The notes beneath the pieces are model-generated. The model saw only the letters and a program-made list of their open reading frames with translations. It made no database searches and was not told the origin of the DNA. This document shows positions 8,639 through 16,977 of a DNA stretch of 64,000 bases, one piece after another (the first letter of the stretch is position 1; the number at the start of each line of letters is the position of its first letter). The stretch lies in assembly GCA_035604195.1 (NCBI GenBank), contig DATNIY010000102.1:8856-72855 (forward strand). The letters run 5' to 3'. Made by a program: the position numbers and the translations under genes. This DNA is from DATJLY01 sp035604195. GTDB taxonomy: Bacteria > Pseudomonadota > Alphaproteobacteria > ATCC43930 > CGMCC-115725.

Positions 8639-9850
8639 ATGGGCGGCAAGACATGGGTTGCGGCGGTAGCGCTGCTCGGCGCGATGGCGGGGCCGGCGGC
8701 GGCGCAGATATCGGGCGACGTGGTCAAGATCGGCGTGCTTAGCGACATGTCGTCGCTCTACGCCGACCTCGCCGGGCCCGGCTCGGTATGGGCGGCGCAG
8801 ATGGCGGTCAAGGATTTCGGCGGCAAGGTCGCGGGCAAGCCGGTCGAGGTCATCTCCGGCGATCATCTCAACAAGCCCGATGTCGGCTCGAGCATCGCGC
8901 GGCAATGGTTCGACGACAACGGCGTCGACGCCATCGTCGATGTGCCGACCTCTTCGGTCGCGCTCGCCGTGCAGAACGTCGCCAAGGAGCGCGGCAAGGT
9001 CTTCCTGATGTCGGGCCCGGCGTCCTCGGATCTCACCGGCAAGGCGTGCTCGCCGACGGGCGTCCACTGGACCTATGATACCTACGCGCTCGCACACGGC
9101 ACCGGCGGCGCGCTGGTGAAGCAGGGCGGCGACACCTGGTTCTTCATTACCGCCGACTATGCCTTCGGCCATGCGCTCGAGCACGATACCACGGCAGTCG
9201 TCCTGGCGGCCGGCGGCAAGGTGTTGGGCAGCGTCAACGTCCCGCTGAACACCGCCGACTTCTCCTCCTATCTGCTGCAGGCGCAGCAATCGAAGGCGAA
9301 GGTCATCGGCCTCGCCAATGCCGGCGGCGACACCGACAACTCGATTAAGCAGGCCGGCGAGTTCGGCATCGTCGCGGCTGGGCAGCGGCTCGCCGGGCTT
9401 CTGGTCTTCGTCACCGACGTCAACAGCCTCGGGCTCAAGGCGGCGCAGGGCCTGGTGCTCACCGAGTCCTTCTATTGGGACCAGGACGATGCGACGCGGG
9501 CCTGGTCGAAGCGCTTCATCGACCAGTTTCATCGGCCGCCGAGCATGGTCCAGGCCGGCGTCTACGGCGCGGTGACGCATTATCTAAAGGCGATCGAGGC
9601 CGCCAAGACCGACGACGGCGCCAAGGTCGTCGCCGAGATGCGCGCGCTGCCGATCAACGACTTCATGACCAAGAACGGCAAGCTGCGCGAGGACGGCCGC
9701 GTCATGCGCGACATGTACCTCTTCGAAGTTAAGACGCCTGCGGAATCAAAATACCAGTTCGACTATTACAAGCAGCTCGCGACGATACCGGCGGATCAGG
9801 CGTTTCGGCCGTTGAGCGAGAGCGAGTGCCCGCTGGTGAAGAAAGGCTAG
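8639..9850 (+). CDS. Periplasmic substrate-binding protein of the Liv-type transporter
   Basis: A 403-residue type I periplasmic binding protein (Leu/Ile/Val-binding family). A Sec signal peptide ends about residue 22 (AAAQ) and is followed by GDVVKIGVLSDMSS, the usual start of the mature fold. It captures the substrate for the LivGFHM machinery encoded around it. The start is the ATG at 8639 with AAAGGGAGG just upstream; a TTG 30 nt earlier is less likely. The family includes proteins for leucine, urea, short-chain amides and aromatic acids, and residues here do not settle the ligand. The neighbouring Rieske oxygenase makes an aromatic substrate conceivable, but this is speculation. Confidence 0.92.
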   Translation: MGGKTWVAAVALLGAMAGPAAAQISGDVVKIGVLSDMSSLYADLAGPGSVWAAQMAVKDFGGKVAGKPVEVISGDHLNKPDVGSSIARQWFDDNGVDAIVDVPTSSVALAVQNVAKERGKVFLMSGPASSDLTGKACSPTGVHWTYDTYALAHGTGGALVKQGGDTWFFITADYAFGHALEHDTTAVVLAAGGKVLGSVNVPLNTADFSSYLLQAQQSKAKVIGLANAGGDTDNSIKQAGEFGIVAAGQRLAGLLVFVTDVNSLGLKAAQGLVLTESFYWDQDDATRAWSKRFIDQFHRPPSMVQAGVYGAVTHYLKAIEAAKTDDGAKVVAEMRALPINDFMTKNGKLREDGRVMRDMYLFEVKTPAESKYQFDYYKQLATIPADQAFRPLSESECPLVKKG

Positions 9851-9879
9851 CGGCTCCGCTCGCCCGTTGGTGAGGACCG

Positions 9880-10776
9880 ATGTCCGGCTGGCTGCACATC
9901 GCCTTTCCGCCCTTGCCGGCGCTGTTCGCGCAGCTCCTCATCGGCCTCATCAACGGCGCGTTCTACGCCATGCTCAGCCTCGGGCTGGCGGTGATCTTCG
10001 GTTTGCTCAACATCATCAACTTTACGCACGGCGCCCAGTACATGCTGGGCGCGTTCTGCGCCTATCTGGCGCTGAGCTATCTCGGCGTCGACTATTGGGG
10101 CGCGCTCATTCTCGCGCCCATCGTCATCGGCTTGATCGGCATCGCGATGGAGCGGCTGTTCCTCAGACACATCTATCGGCTCGATCATCTCTATGGCCTG
10201 CTGCTGACCTTCGGACTCGCCCTCATCATCGAAGGCCTGTTCCGGCAGCAATGGGGGTCTTCGGGCCTGCCCTATTCCATTCCCGAGATCCTGAGCGGCG
10301 GACAGAATCTCGGCTTCATGTTCCTGCCCAATTACCGCGGCTGGGTGATTGTCGCCTCGATGGTGATCTGCCTCGTCACCTGGCTCGTCATCGAGCGCAC
10401 CAAGCTCGGGGCCTATCTCCGCGCCGCCACCGAAAATCCGACGCTGGTGCGGGCCTTCGGCGTCAACGTGCCGCGCATGATCACGCTGACCTACGGCTTC
10501 GGCGTCGGCCTCGCCGCCTTGGCCGGGGTGATGGCGGCGCCGATCTATCAGGTCAATCCGCTGATGGGCTCGAACATCATCATCACCGTCTTCGCCGTGG
10601 TGGTCATCGGCGGCATGGGCTCGATTCTGGGCTCTATCGTCAGCGGCTTCGTCTTGGGATTGGTCGAGGGCCTGACCAAGGTCTTCTATCCCGAGGCCTC
10701 CGCGACCGTGATCTTCGTCATCATGGCGATCGTGCTGCTGGTGAAGCCGGCCGGGCTCTTCGGAAGGGCGACCTGA
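9880..10776 (+). CDS. livH: Branched-chain-type ABC transporter permease LivH
   Basis: A 298-residue inner-membrane permease with about eight hydrophobic segments. It carries the LivH hallmarks: GAFYAMLSLGLAVIFGLLNIINF near the N-terminus, an ENPTLVRAFGV loop that contacts the ATPases, and a GGMGSILGS segment near the C-terminus. It forms the membrane channel with LivM. It lies 29 nt after the binding-protein gene and one base before the livM start. Confidence 0.95.
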   Translation: MSGWLHIAFPPLPALFAQLLIGLINGAFYAMLSLGLAVIFGLLNIINFTHGAQYMLGAFCAYLALSYLGVDYWGALILAPIVIGLIGIAMERLFLRHIYRLDHLYGLLLTFGLALIIEGLFRQQWGSSGLPYSIPEILSGGQNLGFMFLPNYRGWVIVASMVICLVTWLVIERTKLGAYLRAATENPTLVRAFGVNVPRMITLTYGFGVGLAALAGVMAAPIYQVNPLMGSNIIITVFAVVVIGGMGSILGSIVSGFVLGLVEGLTKVFYPEASATVIFVIMAIVLLVKPAGLFGRAT

Positions 10777-10777
10777 C

Positions 10778-11785
10778 GTGCAGCACGACTCCGTCATCGC
10801 AACCGCCGGCGAGGCGCGGGAAGGCACGGCCGCGCGCCTCGTTGCGGCGGCGCTGATCCTCGCGGCGGTCGCGGCGCCGTTCTTTTTCTATCCCGTCTTC
10901 GTGATGAAGGCGCTGTGCTTCGCACTCTTCGCCTGCGCCTTCAATCTGCTGATCGGCTATGCCGGCCTCGTCTCCTTCGGGCACGCCGCGTTCTTCGGCA
11001 GCGCCGGCTACATCACCGCCTATACCGTCAAGGTCTGGGGCCTTTCGCCGATCGCCGGCATTCTCGCGGGCACCGCGGTCGCCACGGTGATGGGCGCGGT
11101 CTTCGGCTGGCTCGCGATCCGCCGCCTCGGCATCTATTTCGCCATGGTGACGCTCGCGCTGGCGCAGATGATATATTTCTTCTGCGTCGAGGCGAAGTTC
11201 ACCGGCGGCGAGGACGGGATCCAGGCGGTGCCGCGCGGCACGCTGTTCGGGCTCATCGATCTCAACCAGCCCTTTGCCATGTATTATTTCGTGCTGGCGA
11301 TCTTTCTCATCGGCTTCGCCATCATCTACCGCGCCATCCATTCGCCCTTCGGCCAAGTGCTGAAGGCGATCCGCGAGAACGAGCCGCGCGCGGTCTCATT
11401 GGGCTATCGCACCGAGCATTACAAGCTCGTGGCCTTCATCCTGTCGGCCGGGCTCGCGGGAATGGCGGGCGGGACGAAGTCGCTGGTCTTCCAGCTCGCC
11501 TCGCTCACCGACGTCGACTTCGCGACATCGGGCGACGTGTTGCTGATGACGCTCATCGGCGGGCTCGGCACCGTCCTGGGGCCGGTGGTCGGCGCCTTCA
11601 TCTCCGTCACCATGGAGAATTACCTGGCGCAGTTCGGCTCCTGGGTGACGGTGATCCAGGGCGTCATCTTCGTCGTCTGCGTCCTGACCTTCCGCCGCGG
11701 CGTCATCGGCGAGATCGCTTACCACTTGCGCCGCCGTCGCCTCATCAGCTCCGCCAGCGCAACACGCGATCCCTTACCGGGTTGA
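10778..11785 (+). CDS. livM: Branched-chain-type ABC transporter permease LivM
   Basis: A 335-residue inner-membrane permease with ten or so hydrophobic segments and the LivM pattern: NLLIGYAGLVSFGHAAFFG, an AIRENEPRAVSLGY coupling loop and a GGLGTVLGPVVGA segment. It starts at a GTG one base after livH ends, so the two subunits are tightly coupled. This closes the operon in the order livG-livF-binding protein-livH-livM. Its last 41 nt overlap the tail of the convergent Rieske oxygenase gene. Confidence 0.94.
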   Translation: MQHDSVIATAGEAREGTAARLVAAALILAAVAAPFFFYPVFVMKALCFALFACAFNLLIGYAGLVSFGHAAFFGSAGYITAYTVKVWGLSPIAGILAGTAVATVMGAVFGWLAIRRLGIYFAMVTLALAQMIYFFCVEAKFTGGEDGIQAVPRGTLFGLIDLNQPFAMYYFVLAIFLIGFAIIYRAIHSPFGQVLKAIRENEPRAVSLGYRTEHYKLVAFILSAGLAGMAGGTKSLVFQLASLTDVDFATSGDVLLMTLIGGLGTVLGPVVGAFISVTMENYLAQFGSWVTVIQGVIFVVCVLTFRRGVIGEIAYHLRRRRLISSASATRDPLPG

Positions 11786-12836
11786 CGAAGGGGCGGCCTT
11801 CGCTCTGCGCCCGGGCGTATTCGTTCTTGAGCCGGTAGTACCATTTGGCCTGTTGGTCGGCGTCGCTCACCAGCATGAGCGGCGGCGACCAGCGCAAGCC
11901 TTCCTGCTGCTTCGCAATGATGGCGCGGTCCTGGTTCAGGAAGGCGCGCACGTAAGGCCGGAGCAGCGGCTTCATCAGGCTGAGCCAGGGCAGGTCCCAA
12001 TAGATGGCGTGGTGGACCTCGCTCGCGGTCGCGTCCACGGGCGTCACCGCGGTGAGATTGACGACGCGATGCCGGCCGATGCGGATGTCCTCGATGCGCA
12101 CGCCCGGCAGGCGAAAGGTGATCTCGGTTTCGGGCGCGCCGCCGAGCAGGCGATAGGCCCGCGCGTTGCTCGACGGGCGATGCCGCAGCATGGTGAAGCC
12201 CCAGGGGCTGGCGGCGAAGGCCTTGCTCTTTTCGTGGATCGAGCCGCGCGGGCGCCACCACCAGGCGCGGTGGACGAAGGGGCCATGCGCCGGGTCCATC
12301 AACCCGATCACAGCGTGATCGACCGCGCAGGGCATCCGCACGCTCTCGACCAAATCGGGCCGGCGGCCGTCGAGCTCGGGCAGCACCGGCACGGGCGGCG
12401 CGGCCTCCGGCGCCGTGCCGAAGAACACCCAGACATTGCCCTGGACCTCGCACGCCGGATAGCTCTGGACCCGGATGCGTCCGACGTCGAACTCCTGACC
12501 GGGGCCGAGCGCGGGGATCGCAGTGCAGCGCCCGGCGGTGTCGAAGCGCCAGCCATGGTAACAGCATTCGATCGCATTGCCGTCGAAGCTGCCGCGGCTT
12601 AGAGGGATGGCCCGATGCGGGCAGATGTCGCGCAGGGCGAAGACGCCGCCCTCGGCGGCGCGCCCGAGGAGCACGGGCTCGCCGAGCAGCGTCTTGGCGA
12701 GCATCCGGCCGGGCGCCAGGCGCCGTCCGGGCAGGGCGTAATACCACATCTCGCGCAATGGCGCGGCGCTGTTCGCTTCCAATTCCCCTCGCTCTTCCGC
12801 CGACACGCGCAAGCTTAGCGGTCCGCCTTGACGCAC
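11745..12836 (-). CDS. Rieske-type aromatic ring-hydroxylating oxygenase, alpha subunit
   Basis: A 363-residue oxygenase with an N-terminal Rieske [2Fe-2S] domain, ligands Cys72/His74 (CPHR) and Cys91/His94 (CCYHGW). A C-terminal catalytic domain has a DPAHGPFVH stretch consistent with the mononuclear-iron His residues. Such enzymes hydroxylate or demethylate aromatic or cyclic substrates using electrons from a separate reductase; no ferredoxin or reductase gene is adjacent. The start is uncertain: GTG at 12836 gives the longest protein, while a TTG at 12782 or the ATG encoding MWYY would begin closer to the family norm. The gene is convergent with livM, with a 41-nt overlap. The substrate is unknown. 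Confidence 0.87.
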   Translation of the reverse strand: MRQGGPLSLRVSAEERGELEANSAAPLREMWYYALPGRRLAPGRMLAKTLLGEPVLLGRAAEGGVFALRDICPHRAIPLSRGSFDGNAIECCYHGWRFDTAGRCTAIPALGPGQEFDVGRIRVQSYPACEVQGNVWVFFGTAPEAAPPVPVLPELDGRRPDLVESVRMPCAVDHAVIGLMDPAHGPFVHRAWWWRPRGSIHEKSKAFAASPWGFTMLRHRPSSNARAYRLLGGAPETEITFRLPGVRIEDIRIGRHRVVNLTAVTPVDATASEVHHAIYWDLPWLSLMKPLLRPYVRAFLNQDRAIIAKQQEGLRWSPPLMLVSDADQQAKWYYRLKNEYARAQSEGRPFVNPVRDRVLRWRS

Positions 12837-13020
12837 GGAAGGTTGCCGTCCCCGGCTGCCGCCGCCTTCGCTAATGCGAACGGATGCTCCCCATCAACCT
12901 TCGCTTCATCCGGAAGAGCTAGGATTTTCTTGCCCATTGTGACATCGCAGGCTAACGTGCGCCGCACAATTCGGGGGGAGATCTCGGGCGATACGGGTTC
13001 CTTTGGTTGCGAGGTGGTTA

Positions 13021-13467
13021 ATGCACGACGTTCGAGATCTACAGATCCAGCGCGCGGGCTATGCGCTCGAGGATTTGGCGGTCGGCATGACCGCGGCCTA
13101 TCGCCACACCCTCACGGATCGCGACATCCACGCCTTCGCGGACTTGACAGGCGACCATAACCCCTTGCATCTCAACGAAGACTTCGCCCGGCAGACGCGC
13201 TTCAAGGGGCGCATCGCGCATGGCATGCTGTCGGCGAGCTTCTTTTCGACCGTGCTGGCGATCCTGCCCGGCCCCGGCACCATCTATTTGGGCCAGACTT
13301 TGGCCTTCAAGGCGCCGGTGCGCATCGGCGACACGGTCGAGGCGCGGGCGACGATCATGGACATTCTCCCGGAGAAGGCGCGGGTCCGGCTCAAGACGGT
13401 TTGTACCGTGGGCGAGACGGTGGTGATCGACGGCGAGGCAACCGCCATCGTGCCGCGGCGCGGCTGA
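13021..13467 (+). CDS. MaoC-family (R)-specific enoyl-CoA hydratase
   Basis: A 148-residue single hot-dog-fold hydratase. The hydratase-2 motif GDHNPLH places the catalytic pair at Asp45 and His50, and RFKGRIAHGML follows as in PhaJ-type enzymes. The expected reaction is hydration of trans-2-enoyl-CoA to (R)-3-hydroxyacyl-CoA, feeding polyhydroxyalkanoate or fatty-acid metabolism. The start is the ATG at 13021 with GAGGTGG upstream; an in-frame start at 13003 has no such site. It lies upstream of ribF, a neighbourhood often seen in Rhodospirillales, with a hairpin between. Confidence 0.9.
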   Translation: MHDVRDLQIQRAGYALEDLAVGMTAAYRHTLTDRDIHAFADLTGDHNPLHLNEDFARQTRFKGRIAHGMLSASFFSTVLAILPGPGTIYLGQTLAFKAPVRIGDTVEARATIMDILPEKARVRLKTVCTVGETVVIDGEATAIVPRRG

Positions 13468-13470
13468 GCC

Positions 13471-13509
13471 GGACCGCGGCTTAGCCGGACCGCGGCTTAG
13501 CCGCGGTCC
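13471..13509 (+). terminator. Intergenic hairpin after the MaoC gene, possible terminator
   Basis: A 16-nt unit is repeated in tandem just after the MaoC stop. Its second copy forms a perfect 10-bp hairpin (13487-13496 with 13500-13509, loop TTA), followed by CTTCT. There is no proper U-run, so it may only attenuate transcription or protect the mRNA end. Confidence 0.4.
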
Positions 13510-13575
13510 CTTCTATCCACCGACCAGCCGGCGCATTATCTTGCCGCCCGTTACTCGGGAGGGGCCGCGCCGGCC

Positions 13576-14529
13576 ATGCGTATTTTCCGCCATGCCAGGG
13601 CGGTCGGGGACGACCGCGGCGCCGTCGTGGCGATCGGCAATTTCGATGGCGTGCATCTCGGCCATCAGCGGGTGATCGGCGAGGCCGGCGCCGCGGCGCG
13701 GGCAGCGGCAAGGCGTTTCGCCGTCCTGACCTTCGAGCCGCATCCCCGCAGCGTCTTTCTGCCGGCCGCCCCGCCCTTCCGCCTGACTCCCTTTCGCAGC
13801 AAGGCGCGGCGCGTCGCCGAGCTTGGCGTCGAAATGCTCGTCGCGCTGCGCTTCGATCTCGGCTTCGCCCGCAAGAGCCCGGATGATTTCATCCGCGAGG
13901 TTCTGCTCGACGGCTTGGGCGTATGCGAGGTGGTGATCGGCTACGATTTCGTCTTCGGCAATCGCCGGAGCGGGACGGCGGCGGTGCTGGCCGAGCGCGG
14001 CGCCGCTTTGGGCTTCGGCGTGCGCACCGTCGTGCCGGTTGCGAGCCCGGCCGGGCCGGTCTATTCCTCGACGCGGATCCGCGAGCATCTCGTAGGTGGG
14101 CGCGTGCGCGAGGCGGCGGCGCTGTTGGGCCGCGCCTGGGAGATCGAGGGGCACGTCCAGCAGGGCGACCGGCTCGGCCACAAGCTGGGCTTTCCCACCG
14201 CCAATCTCGGCCTCGCCGATTACCTGCGGCCGGCGTCGGGGGTTTACGCGGTGCGCGCCGGCCTCGGCGAGGGGGAGGGTGTGCGCTGGCTCGGCGGCGC
14301 CGCCAATCTCGGCTGGCGGCCCACCGTCGGCGGCCGCGATCTGCGGCTCGAAGTGCATCTTTTCGATTTCGATGGCGACATCTATGGCCGCCATCTGCGC
14401 GTCGCCTTCATCGAGCATCTGCGGCCGGAGCAGCGTTTTTCGGGACTGGATGCGCTCAAGGCGCAGATCGCCGAGGATTGCCGGCGCGCGCGGAAGGTGC
14501 TGGCGGCGTCGGCCGCGCAAGCCGGTTGA
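13576..14529 (+). CDS. ribF: Bifunctional riboflavin kinase / FAD synthetase
   Basis: RibF phosphorylates riboflavin to FMN and adenylates FMN to FAD. The 317 residues show an N-terminal nucleotidyltransferase domain with GNFDGVHLGH at 21-30 and YSSTRIRE near residue 160, then the C-terminal riboflavin-kinase domain with KLGFPTANL. The ATG at 13576 gives the normal length, with CTCGGGAGGGG upstream. In many proteobacteria ribF directly precedes ileS and lspA; here about 3.5 kb of riboswitch, receptor and permease separate them. The stop codon overlaps the -35 of the riboswitch promoter candidate. Confidence 0.97.
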   Translation: MRIFRHARAVGDDRGAVVAIGNFDGVHLGHQRVIGEAGAAARAAARRFAVLTFEPHPRSVFLPAAPPFRLTPFRSKARRVAELGVEMLVALRFDLGFARKSPDDFIREVLLDGLGVCEVVIGYDFVFGNRRSGTAAVLAERGAALGFGVRTVVPVASPAGPVYSSTRIREHLVGGRVREAAALLGRAWEIEGHVQQGDRLGHKLGFPTANLGLADYLRPASGVYAVRAGLGEGEGVRWLGGAANLGWRPTVGGRDLRLEVHLFDFDGDIYGRHLRVAFIEHLRPEQRFSGLDALKAQIAEDCRRARKVLAASAAQAG

Positions 14530-14555
14530 TCCGGGCGCCGGTCGCCGCCTATGAT
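14526..14555 (+). promoter_or_regulatory. Candidate promoter of the cobalamin riboswitch operon
   Basis: TTGATC at 14526-14531, overlapping the ribF stop, and TATGAT at 14550-14555 are 18 nt apart. The predicted start near 14561 falls at the 5' edge of the riboswitch P1 stem, as expected for a promoter dedicated to this leader. Confidence 0.55.
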
Positions 14556-14557
14556 CG

Positions 14558-14730
14558 CGGCGATGGTTCCCCTCTAGGGATCAAAAGGGAACGCGGTGCG
14601 GATCTCCGATCCCAAGCCGCGGCTGCCCCCGCAACTGTAAGCGGCGAGCCGAGCGCCCGAGTGCCACTGGCGAAAGCCGGGAAGGCGACGCAAGGCCAAG
14701 ACCCGCGAGCCAGGAGACCTGCCATCGCCG
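14558..14730 (+). ncRNA. Cobalamin (B12) riboswitch
   Basis: The leader carries the conserved adenosylcobalamin-aptamer blocks in order: a GGGAACGCGGTG block at 14588-14599, CTGCCCCCGCAACTGTAA at 14623-14640, the B12-box element GCCACTG at 14663-14669, CCGGGAAGGCG at 14678-14688, and AGCCAGGAGACCTGCC at 14709-14724. The ends pair perfectly as a 9-bp P1 stem, 14558-14566 with 14722-14730. When B12 is bound, such elements repress the downstream gene. Here that is a TonB-dependent receptor and, probably, the Ni/Co permease behind it. Confidence 0.96.
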
Positions 14731-14858
14731 TGGTCACGCGCGGGCGCATCGAGCGGGGTGTCTCGGTGGGGAATCGGTCCGGCGCTCGCGCGCCCCGATG
14801 AAACCGGTTCCTTCGTTCGCGGTGACGGGCAGCAGGCCCATCCGCGTTCGGGGGGAAC
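14731..14858 (+). promoter_or_regulatory. Expression platform of the B12 riboswitch
   Basis: These 128 nt between aptamer and receptor start hold no gene and no hairpin followed by a U-run, so transcription termination is not evident. The receptor ribosome-binding site lies in TTCGGGGGGAAC at 14847-14858. CCCCGA at 14793-14798 can pair with TCGGGG at 14848-14853 and would hide it, which favours control of translation initiation. The pairing is found by eye and not folded by computation. Confidence 0.5.
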
Positions 14859-16958
14859 ATGGATTTCGGAGAAACTTGCGGCAAGCCGGCGTGGCGCGCG
14901 CCGGTGGCGCTGGCGCTGGTGCTTGGACTGACGCGCGCCGCCGCGGCGCAAATCCTAGACGAAGTAGTCGTTACCGGTTCGGCGATCGGCGCCGCCGATA
15001 CCGCGACGCAAGGCGCGGTGGGCGCGCCGCAGCTCGAGGAATTTCCCACCTATCGCGCGGGCGAACTGCTCGAGACGGTGCCCGGCCTGATCGTCACCCA
15101 GCACAGCGCCGAGGGCAAGGCGAACCAGTATTTCATGCGCGGCTTCAATCTCGATCACGGCACCGACATCGACATTACGCTCGGCGACATGCCGGTCAAT
15201 CTGCGCACCAACGCGCACGCGCAGGGCTATTCCGACCTCAATTTCATGATTCCCGAGCTGGTGAGCGGGCTGCGCTACAGCAAGGGACCCTATTTCGCCG
15301 ATCAAGGCGATTTCGCCACCGCCGGCGCGGTGAGCATCGAATATGTCGATACCCTCCCGCATGACCTCGCCTCCATGAGCGCCGGCACGCTCGGCGATTA
15401 CCGCGGCTTCACTGCGATGGCGCGACCCTGGGCCGCCGGCAATCTCCTGTTGGCCGCGGAATACGACCATGTCGATGGGCCGTGGGCCATTCCCGACAAT
15501 TTCAACAAGGGAAATCTGCTCCTGCGCTACAGTCGGGGCACGCGGGAGAACGGCTTCTCCGTCACCGGCATGTTCATGGACGATGCCTGGCACGCCACCA
15601 ACCAGATTCCCGAGCGCGCCGTCAGCGCGGGCCTGATCGGCGTCTCCGGCACGATCGACCCGAGCGACGGGGGCAGCTCGGAGCGCTACAGCCTGTCGGC
15701 GAAATATGTCGATACCGACGCGGCGGGGCAGTTCAAGGCGAACGCGTATTTCATCGGCTCCGCCCTCCAGCTCTTCAACGATTTCGATTTCTACGTGACC
15801 TTTCCGCCGCCGGTCGGCGACCAGTTCGAGCAGCAGGAGCGCCGTCACATCTATGGCGGAGACGTCAGCTACACGGTGCTCGATCAATTGATGGGACGCG
15901 AATCCGACACCACCGTCGGCGTTCAGACGCGCACCGACGTCGTCAATCTCGGCCTCTTCGAGACCACCGGGCGTGTCGTGCATTTGACCGTGCGCGACGA
16001 CAATGTCGTCGAGGCGAGCGGCGGCGTCTATGCCGAGAACCGGACCCGATGGCTCGACAAATTCCGCACCGTCGCCGGGCTGCGCGAGGACGTCTTTTGG
16101 GGCGACGACCAAAGCACGCTCGCCGCCAATTCCGGCGTGGCGCGGATGGGGATGTTCAGTCCCAAGCTGAACGCGATCCTTGGTCCCTGGGACAACACCG
16201 AGTTCTATTTCAGCGGCGGCGAAGGCTTTCACAGCAACGATTTGCGCGGCGCCGTATCGACCGTAAATGCGCTGCAGACCGAGCTTACCGGCAGCACCGT
16301 GAACCAGCCGCGGACGCCGCTTCTGACCAAGGCCTACGGCTACGAAGCGGGCATACGCTCGGCGATCGCGCCGCAGGTGGAGGTCTCGGCGGCGCTCTTC
16401 GAGCTCGACCTCGGCAGCGAGGCGACCTTCGATGGCGACGCAGCCGGCACCTCGGTGGGCCGGCCGAGCACCCGCCGGGGCATCGAGCTCACCGGCAGCT
16501 ATACGCCTCTGCCCTGGCTGGTCTTGAGCGGCGATTTCGCCTTCACCCGGGCGCGCTTCGCCGACACCGATACCGGCGCGGCCGATGTCGAGCCCGGGCA
16601 TCCCGGCAGCTATATCCCGGAGGCGGCGAAGATCATCGCCTCGGCCGAAATTGCGGTGCAGAATCTCGGCGCCTGGGACGGGGGCTTGCGCTTCCGCTAT
16701 TTCGGCCCGCGGCCGCTGCTCGAGGACGCCAGCGTCCGCTCCGGCCCGACCGCGCTCTTCGACGCGCGCATCGGGTACAGGATCAACGACCGGCTCAAGA
16801 CCCAGTTCGATGTCTTCAACCTGTTCAATTCCCATGCGCATCAGATCGACTATTGGTACCCTTCGCAGCTCGCGAACGAGACGAGCCCGGTCTATGACAT
16901 CCATTTCAAGCCGGTCGAGCCGCTGTCCTTCCGCCTGACGGCCGCTTTGACCTTCTAG
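14859..16958 (+). CDS. TonB-dependent receptor under B12 riboswitch control
   Basis: A 699-residue outer-membrane receptor. A signal peptide of about 32 residues ends AAAAQ. It is followed by a TonB-box-like DEVVVTGS, a plug domain (GELLETVPGLIVTQ, then FMRGFNLDHGTDI) and a 22-strand-type barrel ending in a C-terminal Phe. It imports a scarce ligand using TonB energy. The B12 riboswitch upstream, and a NiCoT permease 19 nt downstream, point to cobalamin or a cobalt/nickel chelate. With no BtuFCD genes beside it, a metal complex is at least as likely as B12. The start is the ATG at 14859, directly after GGGGGGAA. Confidence 0.94.
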   Translation: MDFGETCGKPAWRAPVALALVLGLTRAAAAQILDEVVVTGSAIGAADTATQGAVGAPQLEEFPTYRAGELLETVPGLIVTQHSAEGKANQYFMRGFNLDHGTDIDITLGDMPVNLRTNAHAQGYSDLNFMIPELVSGLRYSKGPYFADQGDFATAGAVSIEYVDTLPHDLASMSAGTLGDYRGFTAMARPWAAGNLLLAAEYDHVDGPWAIPDNFNKGNLLLRYSRGTRENGFSVTGMFMDDAWHATNQIPERAVSAGLIGVSGTIDPSDGGSSERYSLSAKYVDTDAAGQFKANAYFIGSALQLFNDFDFYVTFPPPVGDQFEQQERRHIYGGDVSYTVLDQLMGRESDTTVGVQTRTDVVNLGLFETTGRVVHLTVRDDNVVEASGGVYAENRTRWLDKFRTVAGLREDVFWGDDQSTLAANSGVARMGMFSPKLNAILGPWDNTEFYFSGGEGFHSNDLRGAVSTVNALQTELTGSTVNQPRTPLLTKAYGYEAGIRSAIAPQVEVSAALFELDLGSEATFDGDAAGTSVGRPSTRRGIELTGSYTPLPWLVLSGDFAFTRARFADTDTGAADVEPGHPGSYIPEAAKIIASAEIAVQNLGAWDGGLRFRYFGPRPLLEDASVRSGPTALFDARIGYRINDRLKTQFDVFNLFNSHAHQIDYWYPSQLANETSPVYDIHFKPVEPLSFRLTAALTF

Positions 16959-16977
16959 GCTTGCTATAAAGCGGGAC

